64,000 nt of DNA from assembly GCA_965221655.1 (NCBI GenBank), contig OZ244906.1, positions 1,364,001 through 1,428,000 of the forward strand, read 5' to 3'. The stretch is from Bin107 sp965221655. Lineage in GTDB: Bacteria; UBA8248. Below are positions 39,427 through 47,849 of this stretch, one piece after another (the first letter of the stretch is position 1; each line of letters begins with the position of its first letter). The translations under genes and the position numbers were made by a program. The notes below the pieces were generated by a model. That model made no database searches and was not told the DNA's origin. It worked only from the letters and a program-made list of their open reading frames with translations.

Positions 39427-40244
39427 GACGCGTGTTTTGCCAGAAACGCGAGAATCGCCTCGGCAGAGCGTTCCGGCTGTTCGGAGTAGAAGTGGTGGCC
39501 CGCCTCCTCGACGACGACGAGTTCGGCTCCGGGGATGCGGCCGGCCATGCGAACCGAGTTCTCCGTCGGCACGAGCACGTCGGCCGCCCCCGTAATGACG
39601 AGGGTGGGAACGGCGAGCGTTTCGATTGCCTCGGAGACGTCGTACGCCGCCATCGCGCGGCTGCGTCTTTCTATTTCGTCTTTCGCGACGGGAAAGCGGC
39701 GCTTGAAGCCGTCGTAGAAGGAGACCACCTCGGGGCGTTCGTCTATCGTACGGGGATGGAACAGCGTCTCGAGCGCGGCCCTGCGCTCCGCCTCGGTGGC
39801 CCCGGGTGCGCCGCCGCGTACGCGCGTCTCCCGAACGCCGGGGGCGGCCTCCACCTTCTCCGGCCCGCCGAAATGCGAGCACGCGACCACGAGGCTGCGC
39901 AGCCGCGCGGGATGCGCCACGGCGAAGGAAAGCGCAATCGCCCCGCCGTAGGAGCCGCCCAGCAGGTGAAACGTATCGAGACCCAAGCCGTCCACCAGCC
40001 CCAGCAGGTCTTCGGCCATGCGCGCGGGGGAGCGATCCCCATCGTCCGCGTACGCCCGCGTTCTGCCCGTCCCCCGGTTGTCGGGCATGACGAGGCGGTG
40101 GCGTGCCGCCAACAGGCGCCTGAGCTTGCCCCACACCTCGACGGTCGCCGTAAGCCCGCCCACCATCACGAGAGGCTCGCCCGCGCCGTCTTCCTCATAA
40201 TAAATCGCGATGCCGCCTCCGTTCACTGCTTCGAGCGTCGCCAC
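39423..40244 (-). CDS. Alpha/beta hydrolase (epoxide hydrolase/esterase-like)
   Basis: About 273 aa with a canonical alpha/beta hydrolase core: LVMVGG oxyanion region, nucleophile Ser in LLGGSYGGAIAL, acid in VITGAADVLVPT, and His in EEAGHHFYSEQP. A cap domain lies between. An ATG exists at 40262, but its own codons contain AAGGAG, which is an ideal RBS for the in-frame GTG at 40244 (VATLEAVNGG), so GTG is preferred. It is coupled to the enoyl-CoA hydratase downstream. Similar proteins hydrolyse enol-lactones or C-C bonds; the substrate is unknown. Confidence 0.85.
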   Translation of the reverse strand: MATLEAVNGGGIAIYYEEDGAGEPLVMVGGLTATVEVWGKLRRLLAARHRLVMPDNRGTGRTRAYADDGDRSPARMAEDLLGLVDGLGLDTFHLLGGSYGGAIALSFAVAHPARLRSLVVACSHFGGPEKVEAAPGVRETRVRGGAPGATEAERRAALETLFHPRTIDERPEVVSFYDGFKRRFPVAKDEIERRSRAMAAYDVSEAIETLAVPTLVITGAADVLVPTENSVRMAGRIPGAELVVVEEAGHHFYSEQPERSAEAILAFLAKHAS

Positions 40245-40308
40245 GCGCCACTCCTTTTGCATGCCTCACGCCGTCAACACCCCGTGCCCGGGCGCATGCG
40301 CCGCCCGC

Positions 40309-41487
40309 CTAGGCGCCCAGCTTCTCCGCCATCCAGTCGGCCATGTGGGACACGACGGGGCCGACGTAGTCCATGTGGCAATGCTGGGAACCGCCGCCCT
40401 CGCCCTTGTAGACGCGCAGTGCCTTGTCCTTCGAGCCGGCCGCCCGGTAGAGGGAGCGCGCGTCGGCGAGCGGAATTTGCTGGTCGTCTTCTCCGTGCAC
40501 GACGAGGAAGGGACAACGCATTCTCTGCACCACGCCGTCGAGGCGAAAACCCTCCAGCTTCTCGAGGCCTTCTTCCGCCGTCTTCACGTTGAAGCTCCAC
40601 GCGAGGTGATTGCCCGGCGAGGGGAGCTGGATTTTGAACGCCGCGTCGATGCGCCGCTTCCACACCGCATGGTAGTCCCATATTGCGCCCCAGGCGACGC
40701 AGGCCTTGAAGCGCCGCTCCATGCTGGCGGTGCGGGGGGCGTAGTATCCCCCCAGGCTCGACGCCATGATGCCCGCGCGCTTCGCGTTCACGTCGCCGCG
40801 CTTCTCGAGCCAGTCGAGCACAGCGGCGCCCGCCACCTCGTAGTCGTAGCGCAGGTATATCTTGCGAAAGCGAATCGCCTCGCCCACCCCGGGGGTGTCG
40901 GGCACCACCACGCTCATGCCGCGCCGGGCCAGTTCGCGTGCGGCGATGACGGCGGGCGCCTCCTTGGTGCCGTCGAAACCCGTGTAGAGGACGACCACGG
41001 GAGGTCTGGCCTTGCGCGTGTTCTCCGCGTGCACGAAGTAGGCAGGCAGGCTCTTGCCGCCCTCAAAGGGGATTTCGACGATCTCGGTCTTCGGCCTGTC
41101 GTTCAGGCGCACGAAACGCTGGAAGCTGTCGATGGACTTGCGGTAGACGCCCTGCGACGTCTTGTCCTTGGGAAAGCGGAACCTGTCGGCTATCTGGTGA
41201 TAGGCCGAGGAGCGGCAAAAGTGCCCCGCCGCCGTGAGATCGTGGCCGCGCCGCAAGGCCGCCATGCCCATGCCGCGCACCCTGTCCCCCGTGCGGCGCC
41301 ACTCCTCGAACCAATCCTCATCGCTCCCGACGTTTTTCTCGAGATTTCGGCAGACCTCGAAAATCTCCGCCACGTCGGCCCCGCCGCCCGCCACGCGCAT
41401 CAGTCCGATGGAGACGATGAACGACCAGCGATAGTTGTCGGGGAAATAGGTGAACCACGGGACGTTGCGTACCGCTTTGACGACCAT
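40309..41487 (-). CDS. Alpha/beta hydrolase of the FrsA/DUF1100-like group
   Basis: 392 aa: an N-terminal helical region (about 130 residues with RRGHDLTAAGHFCRSSAYHQIADRF, a lid-type segment) then a hydrolase core with VVVLYTGFDGTKE, nucleophile Ser in MASSLGGYYAPR, acid in LVVHGEDDQQIPL and His in GGSQHCHMDY. This arrangement resembles 2,6-dihydroxypseudooxynicotine hydrolase and related C-C bond hydrolases. ATG at 41487 has AGGAGAG at good spacing. The neighbouring dehalogenase-like and crotonase genes suggest a catabolic role; the compound is not known. Confidence 0.85.
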   Translation of the reverse strand: MVVKAVRNVPWFTYFPDNYRWSFIVSIGLMRVAGGGADVAEIFEVCRNLEKNVGSDEDWFEEWRRTGDRVRGMGMAALRRGHDLTAAGHFCRSSAYHQIADRFRFPKDKTSQGVYRKSIDSFQRFVRLNDRPKTEIVEIPFEGGKSLPAYFVHAENTRKARPPVVVLYTGFDGTKEAPAVIAARELARRGMSVVVPDTPGVGEAIRFRKIYLRYDYEVAGAAVLDWLEKRGDVNAKRAGIMASSLGGYYAPRTASMERRFKACVAWGAIWDYHAVWKRRIDAAFKIQLPSPGNHLAWSFNVKTAEEGLEKLEGFRLDGVVQRMRCPFLVVHGEDDQQIPLADARSLYRAAGSKDKALRVYKGEGGGSQHCHMDYVGPVVSHMADWMAEKLGA

Positions 41488-41586
41488 GCGCGCTCTCCTC
41501 GAATGCGGGTTTTTTCTCGATTATAAACGGACGCGCCAAAAGTGCGCGAGCAGGGCGGAGGCGCTCCCGCGCAACGCCCGCGGGGT

Positions 41587-41967
41587 CTAGAAGGGTTCGT
41601 CCTCGGGCGGCGCGTCGGGTGCAACCTCGCCGGCGGGTACGCCCTTGAGGCTCCAAGCGGTGTCCTTGACGTAGACGGCCTCGACCTCTTCAAGTATCTC
41701 CGCCGCGTGCACCGCACCCGCAGGCACGTGAACAACGTCCCCCGGCCCCACCTCGAACTCCTCGCCCTCTATCGTGAACTTCTGCCGCCCGCGCAGTACG
41801 TAGATAAACTGCTCGCAGGGGTGGTAGTGGGGCGCCGCCCGCGTGCCCTTCCCCCACGTGCGGTGACAAAAATACATCCGCTCCCCCTTGATGGTCTCGC
41901 CGTGGCCGGACGAGAGGCCGGGGTTGTGATGTGCATCCTGCAAGTCCTCGAATCGATATACGGGCAC
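41587..41967 (-). CDS. Cupin-domain protein
   Basis: A 126-aa single-domain cupin. Metal-binding motif 1 is APHYHPCEQFIYVLRG, with motif 2 around GDVVHVPAGAVHAAE; both His pairs and the Glu/Gln are present. The GTG at 41967 (VPVYRFEDLQD) is chosen because AGGAG lies 7 nt before it; an in-frame GTG five codons upstream has its RBS inside. The tail (PDAPPEDEPF) is acidic and Pro-rich. Such proteins range from dioxygenases to sugar-binding regulators; this one may act on intermediates of the adjacent catabolic genes. Confidence 0.87.
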   Translation of the reverse strand: MPVYRFEDLQDAHHNPGLSSGHGETIKGERMYFCHRTWGKGTRAAPHYHPCEQFIYVLRGRQKFTIEGEEFEVGPGDVVHVPAGAVHAAEILEEVEAVYVKDTAWSLKGVPAGEVAPDAPPEDEPF

Positions 41968-42025
41968 TGCAATACTCCTCACGTTCGCGGCAAAGTGCGG
42001 AAGACGAAGAGAAGCCCTCCCCCTC

Positions 42026-42910
42026 TCAGCCCCGCACCTTGCGGATAAAGCGGGCGACGGCGCGCCCTATCTCGTCGGGAAAATCCTCCTGCGCGTAGTG
42101 GCGCGCGGGGATGCTCGTCTCCTCCTGGTTCGGCCACTTGCGGCAAAACGCGCGCGCCGCCCCCGCCAGGGCGTGTCCACCCTCGCAGTTGATGAAGAGC
42201 TTCGGCAAGTGCGCGCTCTCACAAAGCCAGTCGCTATAGCGTTTTACGATCTCGTAGTTGTCCCTGGGCTCGCCCTCAAAGGGAATCTCGCACGCCCACT
42301 GGTGGGTCTGGCGTCTTTTTTGCGGGTCGCGCGTGGGTTTGCGGTAGGCTTCTTTCTCCTCCTCGCTCATCTCGCGCACGACGCCGCGCTCAAACAGCAT
42401 CGTCTCGACGAAAAAATTCTCCTCCATCACCAGCGAAAGACCCGCAGGGCCGCGCAATTCCCTAAATTGCTCCACCCTGTCGGGCGGCATGTCCGACCAA
42501 AGGCGCGGACGCACCATCGACTCCAGGTAGGCGAGACCCGCAACGCGCTCCGGGTGCCGCGAGAGCCACTCGAAGCCCAGTGCCGCCCCCCAGTCGTGCA
42601 GCACCAAAAAGACGTTTTCGCGCGCACCCACGGCGTCGAACCACGCATCCATGTAGGGAATGTGATCCCGATACCGGCATCCTCCGCCCGGCACGTTGTC
42701 CGACTCCCCGCTGTTCATGAGGTCGGGCGCCAGGCAGCGGCCCAGGCTTTCGAGGTGGGGAATCACGTTGCGCCAAAGGTAGGAGGTGGCCGGGTTTCCG
42801 TGCAGCAACACGATGGGGTCGCCTTCGCCCGCCTCGACGTAGGCCATCCGCGCGTCGCCCACGCGCACACGCTTTCGCGCGTAGGGGTCGGCGGGGGATA
42901 CGGGACTCAC
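42026..42910 (-). CDS. Haloalkane dehalogenase (HLD-II/DhaA-like)
   Basis: 294-aa alpha/beta hydrolase with every element of a haloalkane dehalogenase: halide-binding Asn39 in LLHGNPATSYLWRN, nucleophile Asp106 and halide-binding Trp107 in LHDWGAALGFEW, catalytic acid Glu130 in YLESMVRP, and base His271 in HYAQEDFPDEIG. The numbering coincides almost exactly with DhaA (N41, D106, W107, E130, H272). The Asp nucleophile rules out an esterase. Reaction: hydrolysis of a carbon-halogen bond to an alcohol and halide. GTG at 42910 has GGAGGGAG 6 nt upstream. No dedicated regulator is adjacent. Confidence 0.88.
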   Translation of the reverse strand: MSPVSPADPYARKRVRVGDARMAYVEAGEGDPIVLLHGNPATSYLWRNVIPHLESLGRCLAPDLMNSGESDNVPGGGCRYRDHIPYMDAWFDAVGARENVFLVLHDWGAALGFEWLSRHPERVAGLAYLESMVRPRLWSDMPPDRVEQFRELRGPAGLSLVMEENFFVETMLFERGVVREMSEEEKEAYRKPTRDPQKRRQTHQWACEIPFEGEPRDNYEIVKRYSDWLCESAHLPKLFINCEGGHALAGAARAFCRKWPNQEETSIPARHYAQEDFPDEIGRAVARFIRKVRG

Positions 42911-42953
42911 GGAAGGCTCCCTCCCTCAAGACGACGGGCCGATGCCCACGCCC

Positions 42954-43340
42954 TCAACCGGCTACGCCTTCTTCCTGCCTGGGTTCGATGAGTTCGAGCC
43001 GCGCGTCGCCCTTGAGCATTCCGACCCTGTAGAGGGTGTGGGCCAGAGATTGCGGCGCCCGCAGCACGCGCACCCGCTTCGCGCGGGCGAGGAGCAAGCG
43101 CACCAAATCCACCATGCGGGCGACGGCGACGCCGTCGGGCAACTCCAATTCTCCCAAATCGAGGTGTAAGAGAGCACAGGCGGACGCCTCTCGATCTGCC
43201 GCTTCCAACACCCGCGCGGCGGCGGCCCCGTCCACATCGCCTGCGAGGACAAGGCACGTCTGCTCACGCGACGCCTCACGCGCGAGTTCGTAGTCGTGGT
43301 GTGCGAGCAGAATCTCGCGCGCGCGGGGATGCGCGCTCAA
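42954..43340 (-). CDS. STAS-domain protein
   Basis: 128 aa with the STAS fold pattern: CLVLAGDVDGAAAARVLEAAD, LLHLDLGELEL, then a helix and RVRVLRAPQSLAHTLYRVGML. The Ser that is phosphorylated in SpoIIAA-type anti-anti-sigma factors (D-S-S-G) is missing; the loop reads LELPDG. It may thus act as a constitutive interaction domain rather than a phospho-switch. It starts with TTG overlapping the Gfo/Idh stop (TTGA). No anti-sigma kinase or sigma factor is nearby, which is unusual. Confidence 0.75.
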   Translation of the reverse strand: MSAHPRAREILLAHHDYELAREASREQTCLVLAGDVDGAAAARVLEAADREASACALLHLDLGELELPDGVAVARMVDLVRLLLARAKRVRVLRAPQSLAHTLYRVGMLKGDARLELIEPRQEEGVAG

Positions 43341-44419
43341 TGGGCGTCCGTGAGCGGAAAGTCGACCGGCCTGTTCTCCTTGGCGCTCTTCTCGATGGCG
43401 AGCGTCACCTCGAGCACCGTGCGCGCGTGTGCGGGCAGTGCGAGCGAAACGCTCCGGCCCATCGTGACCCGCTCGAGGAACAGCCTGGTCTCGTCGCGCA
43501 TCGGCCCCCAGAAGTCGCCCACCAGCCAGTCGCCCGCCATCATGGACTCGAGGAACACGACGTCAGAGGACATGCCCTCCACGTAGGGCGAGGGCACGCC
43601 CATGTTCGTCGCCATGACGGCGTTTTTGTGCGAGTCGTCGATGGCGATGGCCCCCTCGGTGCCCATGACGTCGAGATCGATGGAGGTGATGTTCGCGGGC
43701 CAGTTGTCCGGCAGTATCCACGAGCAACCGAAGTTCACGGTGCCGCCGTCCTCGAAGGTGAGAATCGCCCACGCCCAGTCGCCGCAGCCCATCGGGTGGT
43801 GGGGAAACACCTTGCTGCCCCCCTGTGCGTAGACGCGCGCGGGCTTTCTGCCCTCGAAGTACCACAGGCAGATATCCACCATGTAGGTGAGGGTGTCGGT
43901 AACCGGCCCCGCGTGGGGAGCGCGCTTGTATATCTCCGCTCCGTTGGTCTTGACGTTGTAAAGCGTGGCGCGCGCGGTTTGCAGGTGCCCGAGCCTGCCC
44001 CGCTGTATCTGCTCCTTGGCGTTCAGAAAGCGCCGCCTTTGCCTCTGGGTGTAGCCGATGAAGAGCTCCGCGTTCGATTTCTCGCAGGCCGCGAGAATCC
44101 TGTCCGCATCCGCGAGCGACAAGGATATGGGCTTTTCGCACAGCACGGGCTTGCCGAGTTCGAGGGCGCGGCACACGGCGTCCGCGTGATCGAATTCAGG
44201 CGTAGAGACGATCACCGCGTCCACGTCGGGGTGGGCGAGCACCGCCTCGTTCTCCCCCGTGTGGAAGTCGGCTTCGACCTCCTGGGCTATTTTCTCGGCA
44301 CGCGCGGGGTCCTTGTCCGAGAGTGCGAGGAATTTCACCTCTGGAGCCGCCGACGCCAGATGCGCGCGGAGCCTGCCCATGCGCCCCGAACCCACGATGC
44401 CCAGCCCGATTTGCCTCAC
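43337..44419 (-). CDS. Gfo/Idh/MocA-family oxidoreductase (copy 2)
   Basis: 360-aa NAD(P)-dependent oxidoreductase related to inositol 2-dehydrogenase. N-terminal Rossmann loop GIVGSGRMGRLRA, then VIVSTPEFDHADAV, the catalytic-site EKPISLSLADADRI, and the C-terminal beta-sheet domain with HAGPVTDTLTYMVDICLWYFEG. Substrates are usually polyols or sugar derivatives. GTG at 44419 overlaps the stop of the paralogous gene (GTGA). The two proteins are clearly similar throughout (GYTQR, AHPD/EHPQ, DETRLFL segments), a tandem duplication with divergence. Confidence 0.92.
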   Translation of the reverse strand: MRQIGLGIVGSGRMGRLRAHLASAAPEVKFLALSDKDPARAEKIAQEVEADFHTGENEAVLAHPDVDAVIVSTPEFDHADAVCRALELGKPVLCEKPISLSLADADRILAACEKSNAELFIGYTQRQRRRFLNAKEQIQRGRLGHLQTARATLYNVKTNGAEIYKRAPHAGPVTDTLTYMVDICLWYFEGRKPARVYAQGGSKVFPHHPMGCGDWAWAILTFEDGGTVNFGCSWILPDNWPANITSIDLDVMGTEGAIAIDDSHKNAVMATNMGVPSPYVEGMSSDVVFLESMMAGDWLVGDFWGPMRDETRLFLERVTMGRSVSLALPAHARTVLEVTLAIEKSAKENRPVDFPLTDAH

Positions 44420-45516
44420 TTCTCGCTACCCCCCAGCGGCAGTTCGACGACCTCGCCGCCCCGGCGCACGCTCTCCTCCATCGCCAGGGTGAGCTCCAGG
44501 ACGGCGCGCGCCGTATCCGCGTCGCAAAGCGGAACCTCCCTGCCCGTGGTGACGCGGTCGAGGAAGAGCCTCGTCTCATCACGCATCGGCCCCACAAAGT
44601 CGCCCACGGCCCAGTCTCCCGGCATGGCGGAGCCCAGAAAGGCGACCTCCACCGAGGAGTCGGGCGCGTAGGGCGAGGGAACGCGCTCGTTGCCCACCAT
44701 CATCACGTCCTTGTGGCCGTCGTCGATGCGAATCGCCCCCTCGCTGCCGAAGACGTCCATGCTGATGGTCGCCACCGTGGCTGGCCAGTACTCGGGGAGC
44801 GCCCAGTTCCCGCCCAGGCACGCCGCCGCGCCGTCCTCGAAGGTGACGACCGCCCAGCCGTAGTCGCCCATGCCGTCGGGATGGTCGTGAAACACCTCGC
44901 TGCCGGCCTGCGCGTAGACGCGCACGGGCTTTCGCGGCGCGAAGAACCACAGCGCCATGTCGGCCATGTAGGTGATCTCGTCGGTGAAGGGGTTGGCGTG
45001 GGGGGCGCGCAGGTAGACCTGCCGCGCCGTGGGGCGCGTGTTGTAGATGGTCATGCGCGCGGTCATCACCTCGCCGAGACGGCCCGCGTCGATGTGCTCC
45101 TTGACGGCCAGAAACTTCCGGCGCAACCGCTGCGTGTAGCCGATGTAGAGCTCCGCACCGCCGCGGGATTTCGCCTCCAGAATCTTGTCGGCGTCCGCCA
45201 GGGTGAGGGCGATGGGTTTTTCCACCAGCACGGGCTTTCCCGCCTCGAGCGCCATGCAAATGGCCTCGGTGTGCTCGCCCTCCGGCGTCGAGACGATGAG
45301 CGCCCCCACCTGGGGATGCTCGATCACCTCGCGGTTGTCCGAGGTATAGAAGGCCGCCTCGTTCTGCTGGGCCACGGCACGGGCGCGCTCGAAGTCGACG
45401 TCGGATATGGCGAAAAAATTCACCACCGGCGAGGTGGCCGCCAGGTGCGCGCGCAACGAGCCGATTTTGCCCGCGCCGATCAGACCGACGCCCACTTCTT
45501 TTTTCTGGATGACCAT
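44416..45516 (-). CDS. Gfo/Idh/MocA-family oxidoreductase (copy 1)
   Basis: 366 aa, first gene of the minus-strand run. Rossmann motif GLIGAGKIGSLRAHL, LIVSTPEGEHTEAI, the EKPIALTLADADKI motif with the catalytic Lys, and HANPFTDEITYMADMALWFF in the substrate domain. ATG at 45516 has AAAGGGGAG at 4 nt. It is divergent from the zinc alcohol dehydrogenase across 175 bp. With its paralogue it may form a hetero-oligomer or act on successive substrates in sugar or polyol catabolism. Confidence 0.92.
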   Translation of the reverse strand: MVIQKKEVGVGLIGAGKIGSLRAHLAATSPVVNFFAISDVDFERARAVAQQNEAAFYTSDNREVIEHPQVGALIVSTPEGEHTEAICMALEAGKPVLVEKPIALTLADADKILEAKSRGGAELYIGYTQRLRRKFLAVKEHIDAGRLGEVMTARMTIYNTRPTARQVYLRAPHANPFTDEITYMADMALWFFAPRKPVRVYAQAGSEVFHDHPDGMGDYGWAVVTFEDGAAACLGGNWALPEYWPATVATISMDVFGSEGAIRIDDGHKDVMMVGNERVPSPYAPDSSVEVAFLGSAMPGDWAVGDFVGPMRDETRLFLDRVTTGREVPLCDADTARAVLELTLAMEESVRRGGEVVELPLGGSEK

Positions 45517-45691
45517 CGCACTCCCCTTTCAGGATGGCGAATCCTACCAACGTGCAGAGAAACTCCGCAAGGCGCGCGGGCGTTTCGCGGCACACGCCGT
45601 GTTGCGGGCTGGCGAAAGCGGGGCCGAACCCTTATGATGCGGCCTCTTGCGGAGTCGACACCCAGGAAACGTCCACGACGGAGGATTCCCC

Positions 45692-46735
45692 TTGCGCGCT
45701 CGAAACTCGCTCGCGGCGGTTTTGCACGAGCCTGGACGCCTCGAACTCACCGAGCGGCCCACCCCCGAGCCGGGGCCGGGCGAGGCGCTCGTGGAGGTGG
45801 GCGCCTGCGCGATATGCGGCAGCGACTTTCACCTCATCGACGGCCACGTGCGGCGCGCGCGTTACCCTGTCGTCCCCGGCCACGAGCTCATGGGCGTGGT
45901 GCGTGCGCTGGGGGCGGGCGTGGAGGGAGTCGAGATCGGCGCGCGGGTGTGCGTGGAGAACCACGTGCACTGCGGGGAGTGCCACTTCTGCCGCATGGGC
46001 AGGGTGAACCTGTGCGAAGACTCGCGCTCCATCGGCATGAACGTGGACGGCGGCTACAGCAGCCACGTGGTCGCACCGGTGCAGTGCCTCATCCCTTTGC
46101 CCGACGCCCTGGACGACGCCACCGCCGCCGTCATGCAAACACTGGGCACGGGCTACCACGTGGTGATGAACCGCGCCCGCCTGGAGCCCGGCGAGAGCGT
46201 GGCCATCATCGGCATGGGGCCGGTGGGGCTGTGCGCTCTGCTCGCGGCGAAATACGCGCAGGCGCGCACCATTGTTATCGATCCGGTGGCGGACAGGCTG
46301 GAAATAGCGAAAGAGATGGGGGCGGACGAAACCATAGACGCACGCACGGACGTCGTCTCCGCCGTGCGCGAGTTGAGCGGCGGCCACGGGGCGGACGCCG
46401 TGCTCGAGGTGGTGGGCGGCGCACAACACGAGACGATGACCCTCGCGCTCGATATGGCGCGCAAGGGCGGGCGCATCGTGGTCGTGGGCGCGTTTTCGCA
46501 GGAGGCGCCCATACCGCTCGAGCGCCTCCAGCATCTCGAGAAGGAAATCATCGGCTCCCGCGGACACCCGGATACCTTTGAGGTCTGCATCGCCCTCGCC
46601 GCGCGGGGAGAACTGAACGTGGCCCCCATGATCACGCACCGCATTCCCCTCTCGATGGTACACAAGGGAATCGAGATGATGCGGGAGCGCAAGGACGGAG
46701 CCGTCAAGGTCGTTCTCATGCCGCAGGAGGGCTAG
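45692..46735 (+). CDS. Zinc-dependent alcohol/polyol dehydrogenase (MDR family)
   Basis: 347-aa medium-chain dehydrogenase of the L-threonine/sorbitol dehydrogenase type. Catalytic zinc ligands C42 (CAICGSDFH), H64 and E65 (VPGHELMG); structural zinc cysteines C94, C97, C100, C108 (HCGECHFCRMGRVNLCED); Rossmann loop IIGMGPVGLCALL. TTG at 45692 is chosen because GGAGG lies 7 nt before it; the frame is open a further 15 codons without an RBS. A TATGAT hexamer (45633-45638) upstream may be its -10. It is divergent from the tandem Gfo/Idh genes, suggesting a shared polyol or sugar pathway. Confidence 0.92.
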   Translation: MRARNSLAAVLHEPGRLELTERPTPEPGPGEALVEVGACAICGSDFHLIDGHVRRARYPVVPGHELMGVVRALGAGVEGVEIGARVCVENHVHCGECHFCRMGRVNLCEDSRSIGMNVDGGYSSHVVAPVQCLIPLPDALDDATAAVMQTLGTGYHVVMNRARLEPGESVAIIGMGPVGLCALLAAKYAQARTIVIDPVADRLEIAKEMGADETIDARTDVVSAVRELSGGHGADAVLEVVGGAQHETMTLALDMARKGGRIVVVGAFSQEAPIPLERLQHLEKEIIGSRGHPDTFEVCIALAARGELNVAPMITHRIPLSMVHKGIEMMRERKDGAVKVVLMPQEG

Positions 46736-46823
46736 GCGCAGGCGTGCGTCCGCAGCCGGCAAGACGGCCGACGAGCATTTTCACGAGTACCGAACCACCA
46801 CCGAAACCAGAGGGCGCAAGCAC

Positions 46824-47723
46824 ATGACGAACCCGGAAAACGGCAGGGAAACCATCGGCTTCATCGGCCTCGGCCTCATGGGCCGGGCGTTTTCGAAAAA
46901 CCTGATAGACGACGGCCACCCGCTTGTCGGGACGGACCCGGACGCTTCGGCCACGGAGGCGTTCGAGGCGTTGGGCGGGGAAGCGCTGGCCTCGCCCCGG
47001 GAGGTGGCCGAAGCGGCGGATTTCGTGTTCGTCTCGGTGCCGAACTCGAAAATATCGCTTGCATGCGCAACGGAGGCGGAGGGATACCTCGCGGCGGGGC
47101 GAAAGCCCGGGGCCATTGTCGACACCACGACGGCGGCTCCCGAAGACACGCGCGAAATCGCCCGTCTGTGCGCGGAACGCGGCTTCGACTTCATGGAGGC
47201 TTGCGTGAGCGGCAACAGCGAAAACGTGAAGAACCGCTCGGGGCTGTTCCTCGTGGGAGGTGCGGAGGAAACCCACGCTCTCGTGGGCGGGGTGCTCGAC
47301 CGCCTGCTTTCGGACCGAATCCACTGCGGCCCGGCGGGAGCGGGGGCGACGATGAAGGTGCTCATCAACTACCTCACCTGCCTGCAAAGGTGCGCCATCG
47401 CCGAAACCCTGCGCATGGGGCTGCGCAACGACGTGAAAGGCGAACTGCTTCTGGACGCCCTCATGCGCAGTGCGGCGGACAGCAGACAGCTCAGAAACCG
47501 GGGACCCCGGATGATTGCGGGCAACTTCGCCGCCCCCGTCAGCACGCTCGACGTCCTGACCAAGGACATCAAGCTCGGCCTCGCCCTCGCCCGGGAGGCC
47601 GCCGCCCCCACGCCGCTCGGCGACGTGTGCCTGCCCTACTTCACGCAAGGCCAGGAGATGGGCTTCGGCCATCTCGACAGCTCCGCCGTCTACAAGGTCT
47701 TCGAGCACCGGGAAAAAGACTAA
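46824..47723 (+). CDS. 3-hydroxyisobutyrate dehydrogenase-family protein
   Basis: 299-aa beta-hydroxyacid dehydrogenase. Rossmann motif GFIGLGLMGRAFSKNLIDDGH, the substrate-binding ACVSGNSENVKNRSGLFLVGG (a variant of the usual D-A-P-V-S-G), and the catalytic Lys in GAGATMKVLINY. The loss of the canonical DAPVSGG sequence and the LTCLQRCAIAE helix suggest an unusual substrate. ATG at 46824 has GAGGG upstream. It is likely cotranscribed with the zinc dehydrogenase 88 bp before it and ends at GC hairpins. Confidence 0.88.
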   Translation: MTNPENGRETIGFIGLGLMGRAFSKNLIDDGHPLVGTDPDASATEAFEALGGEALASPREVAEAADFVFVSVPNSKISLACATEAEGYLAAGRKPGAIVDTTTAAPEDTREIARLCAERGFDFMEACVSGNSENVKNRSGLFLVGGAEETHALVGGVLDRLLSDRIHCGPAGAGATMKVLINYLTCLQRCAIAETLRMGLRNDVKGELLLDALMRSAADSRQLRNRGPRMIAGNFAAPVSTLDVLTKDIKLGLALAREAAAPTPLGDVCLPYFTQGQEMGFGHLDSSAVYKVFEHREKD

Positions 47724-47738
47724 GGAGGGCAATTCCCC

Positions 47739-47787
47739 GCCGGAGCGGCTCCGGCAAGGCGCACCGCCGCCCGGGGCGGGGCGTTTT
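47739..47787 (+). terminator. Hairpins between the hydroxyacid dehydrogenase and aceE genes
   Basis: A 7-bp perfect stem GCCGGAG/CTCCGGC with a 3-nt loop (47739-47755) is followed by a 5-bp stem CCGCC/GGCGG (47767-47779), then GGGCG and TTTT. The second hairpin with its short T-run could act as an intrinsic terminator isolating aceE. Confidence 0.45.
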
Positions 47788-47849
47788 CGTTCGCGCCCGA
47801 ACGTGGTATGCTCACCCCATCGCCTTACTATCTCGAGGGCACGCCATTC

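Noticed and set aside
45692..47723. Insertion element flanking the accessory catabolic region
   Set aside because: No transposase, terminal inverted repeats, integrase or tRNA-associated attachment repeat is visible between 37.7 and 47.8 kb.
47808..47849. Upstream ATG (47808) as the aceE start
   Set aside because: It falls inside a possible -10 hexamer and adds 14 residues unlike other AceE N-termini; ATG 47850 with GAGGG upstream is preferred.
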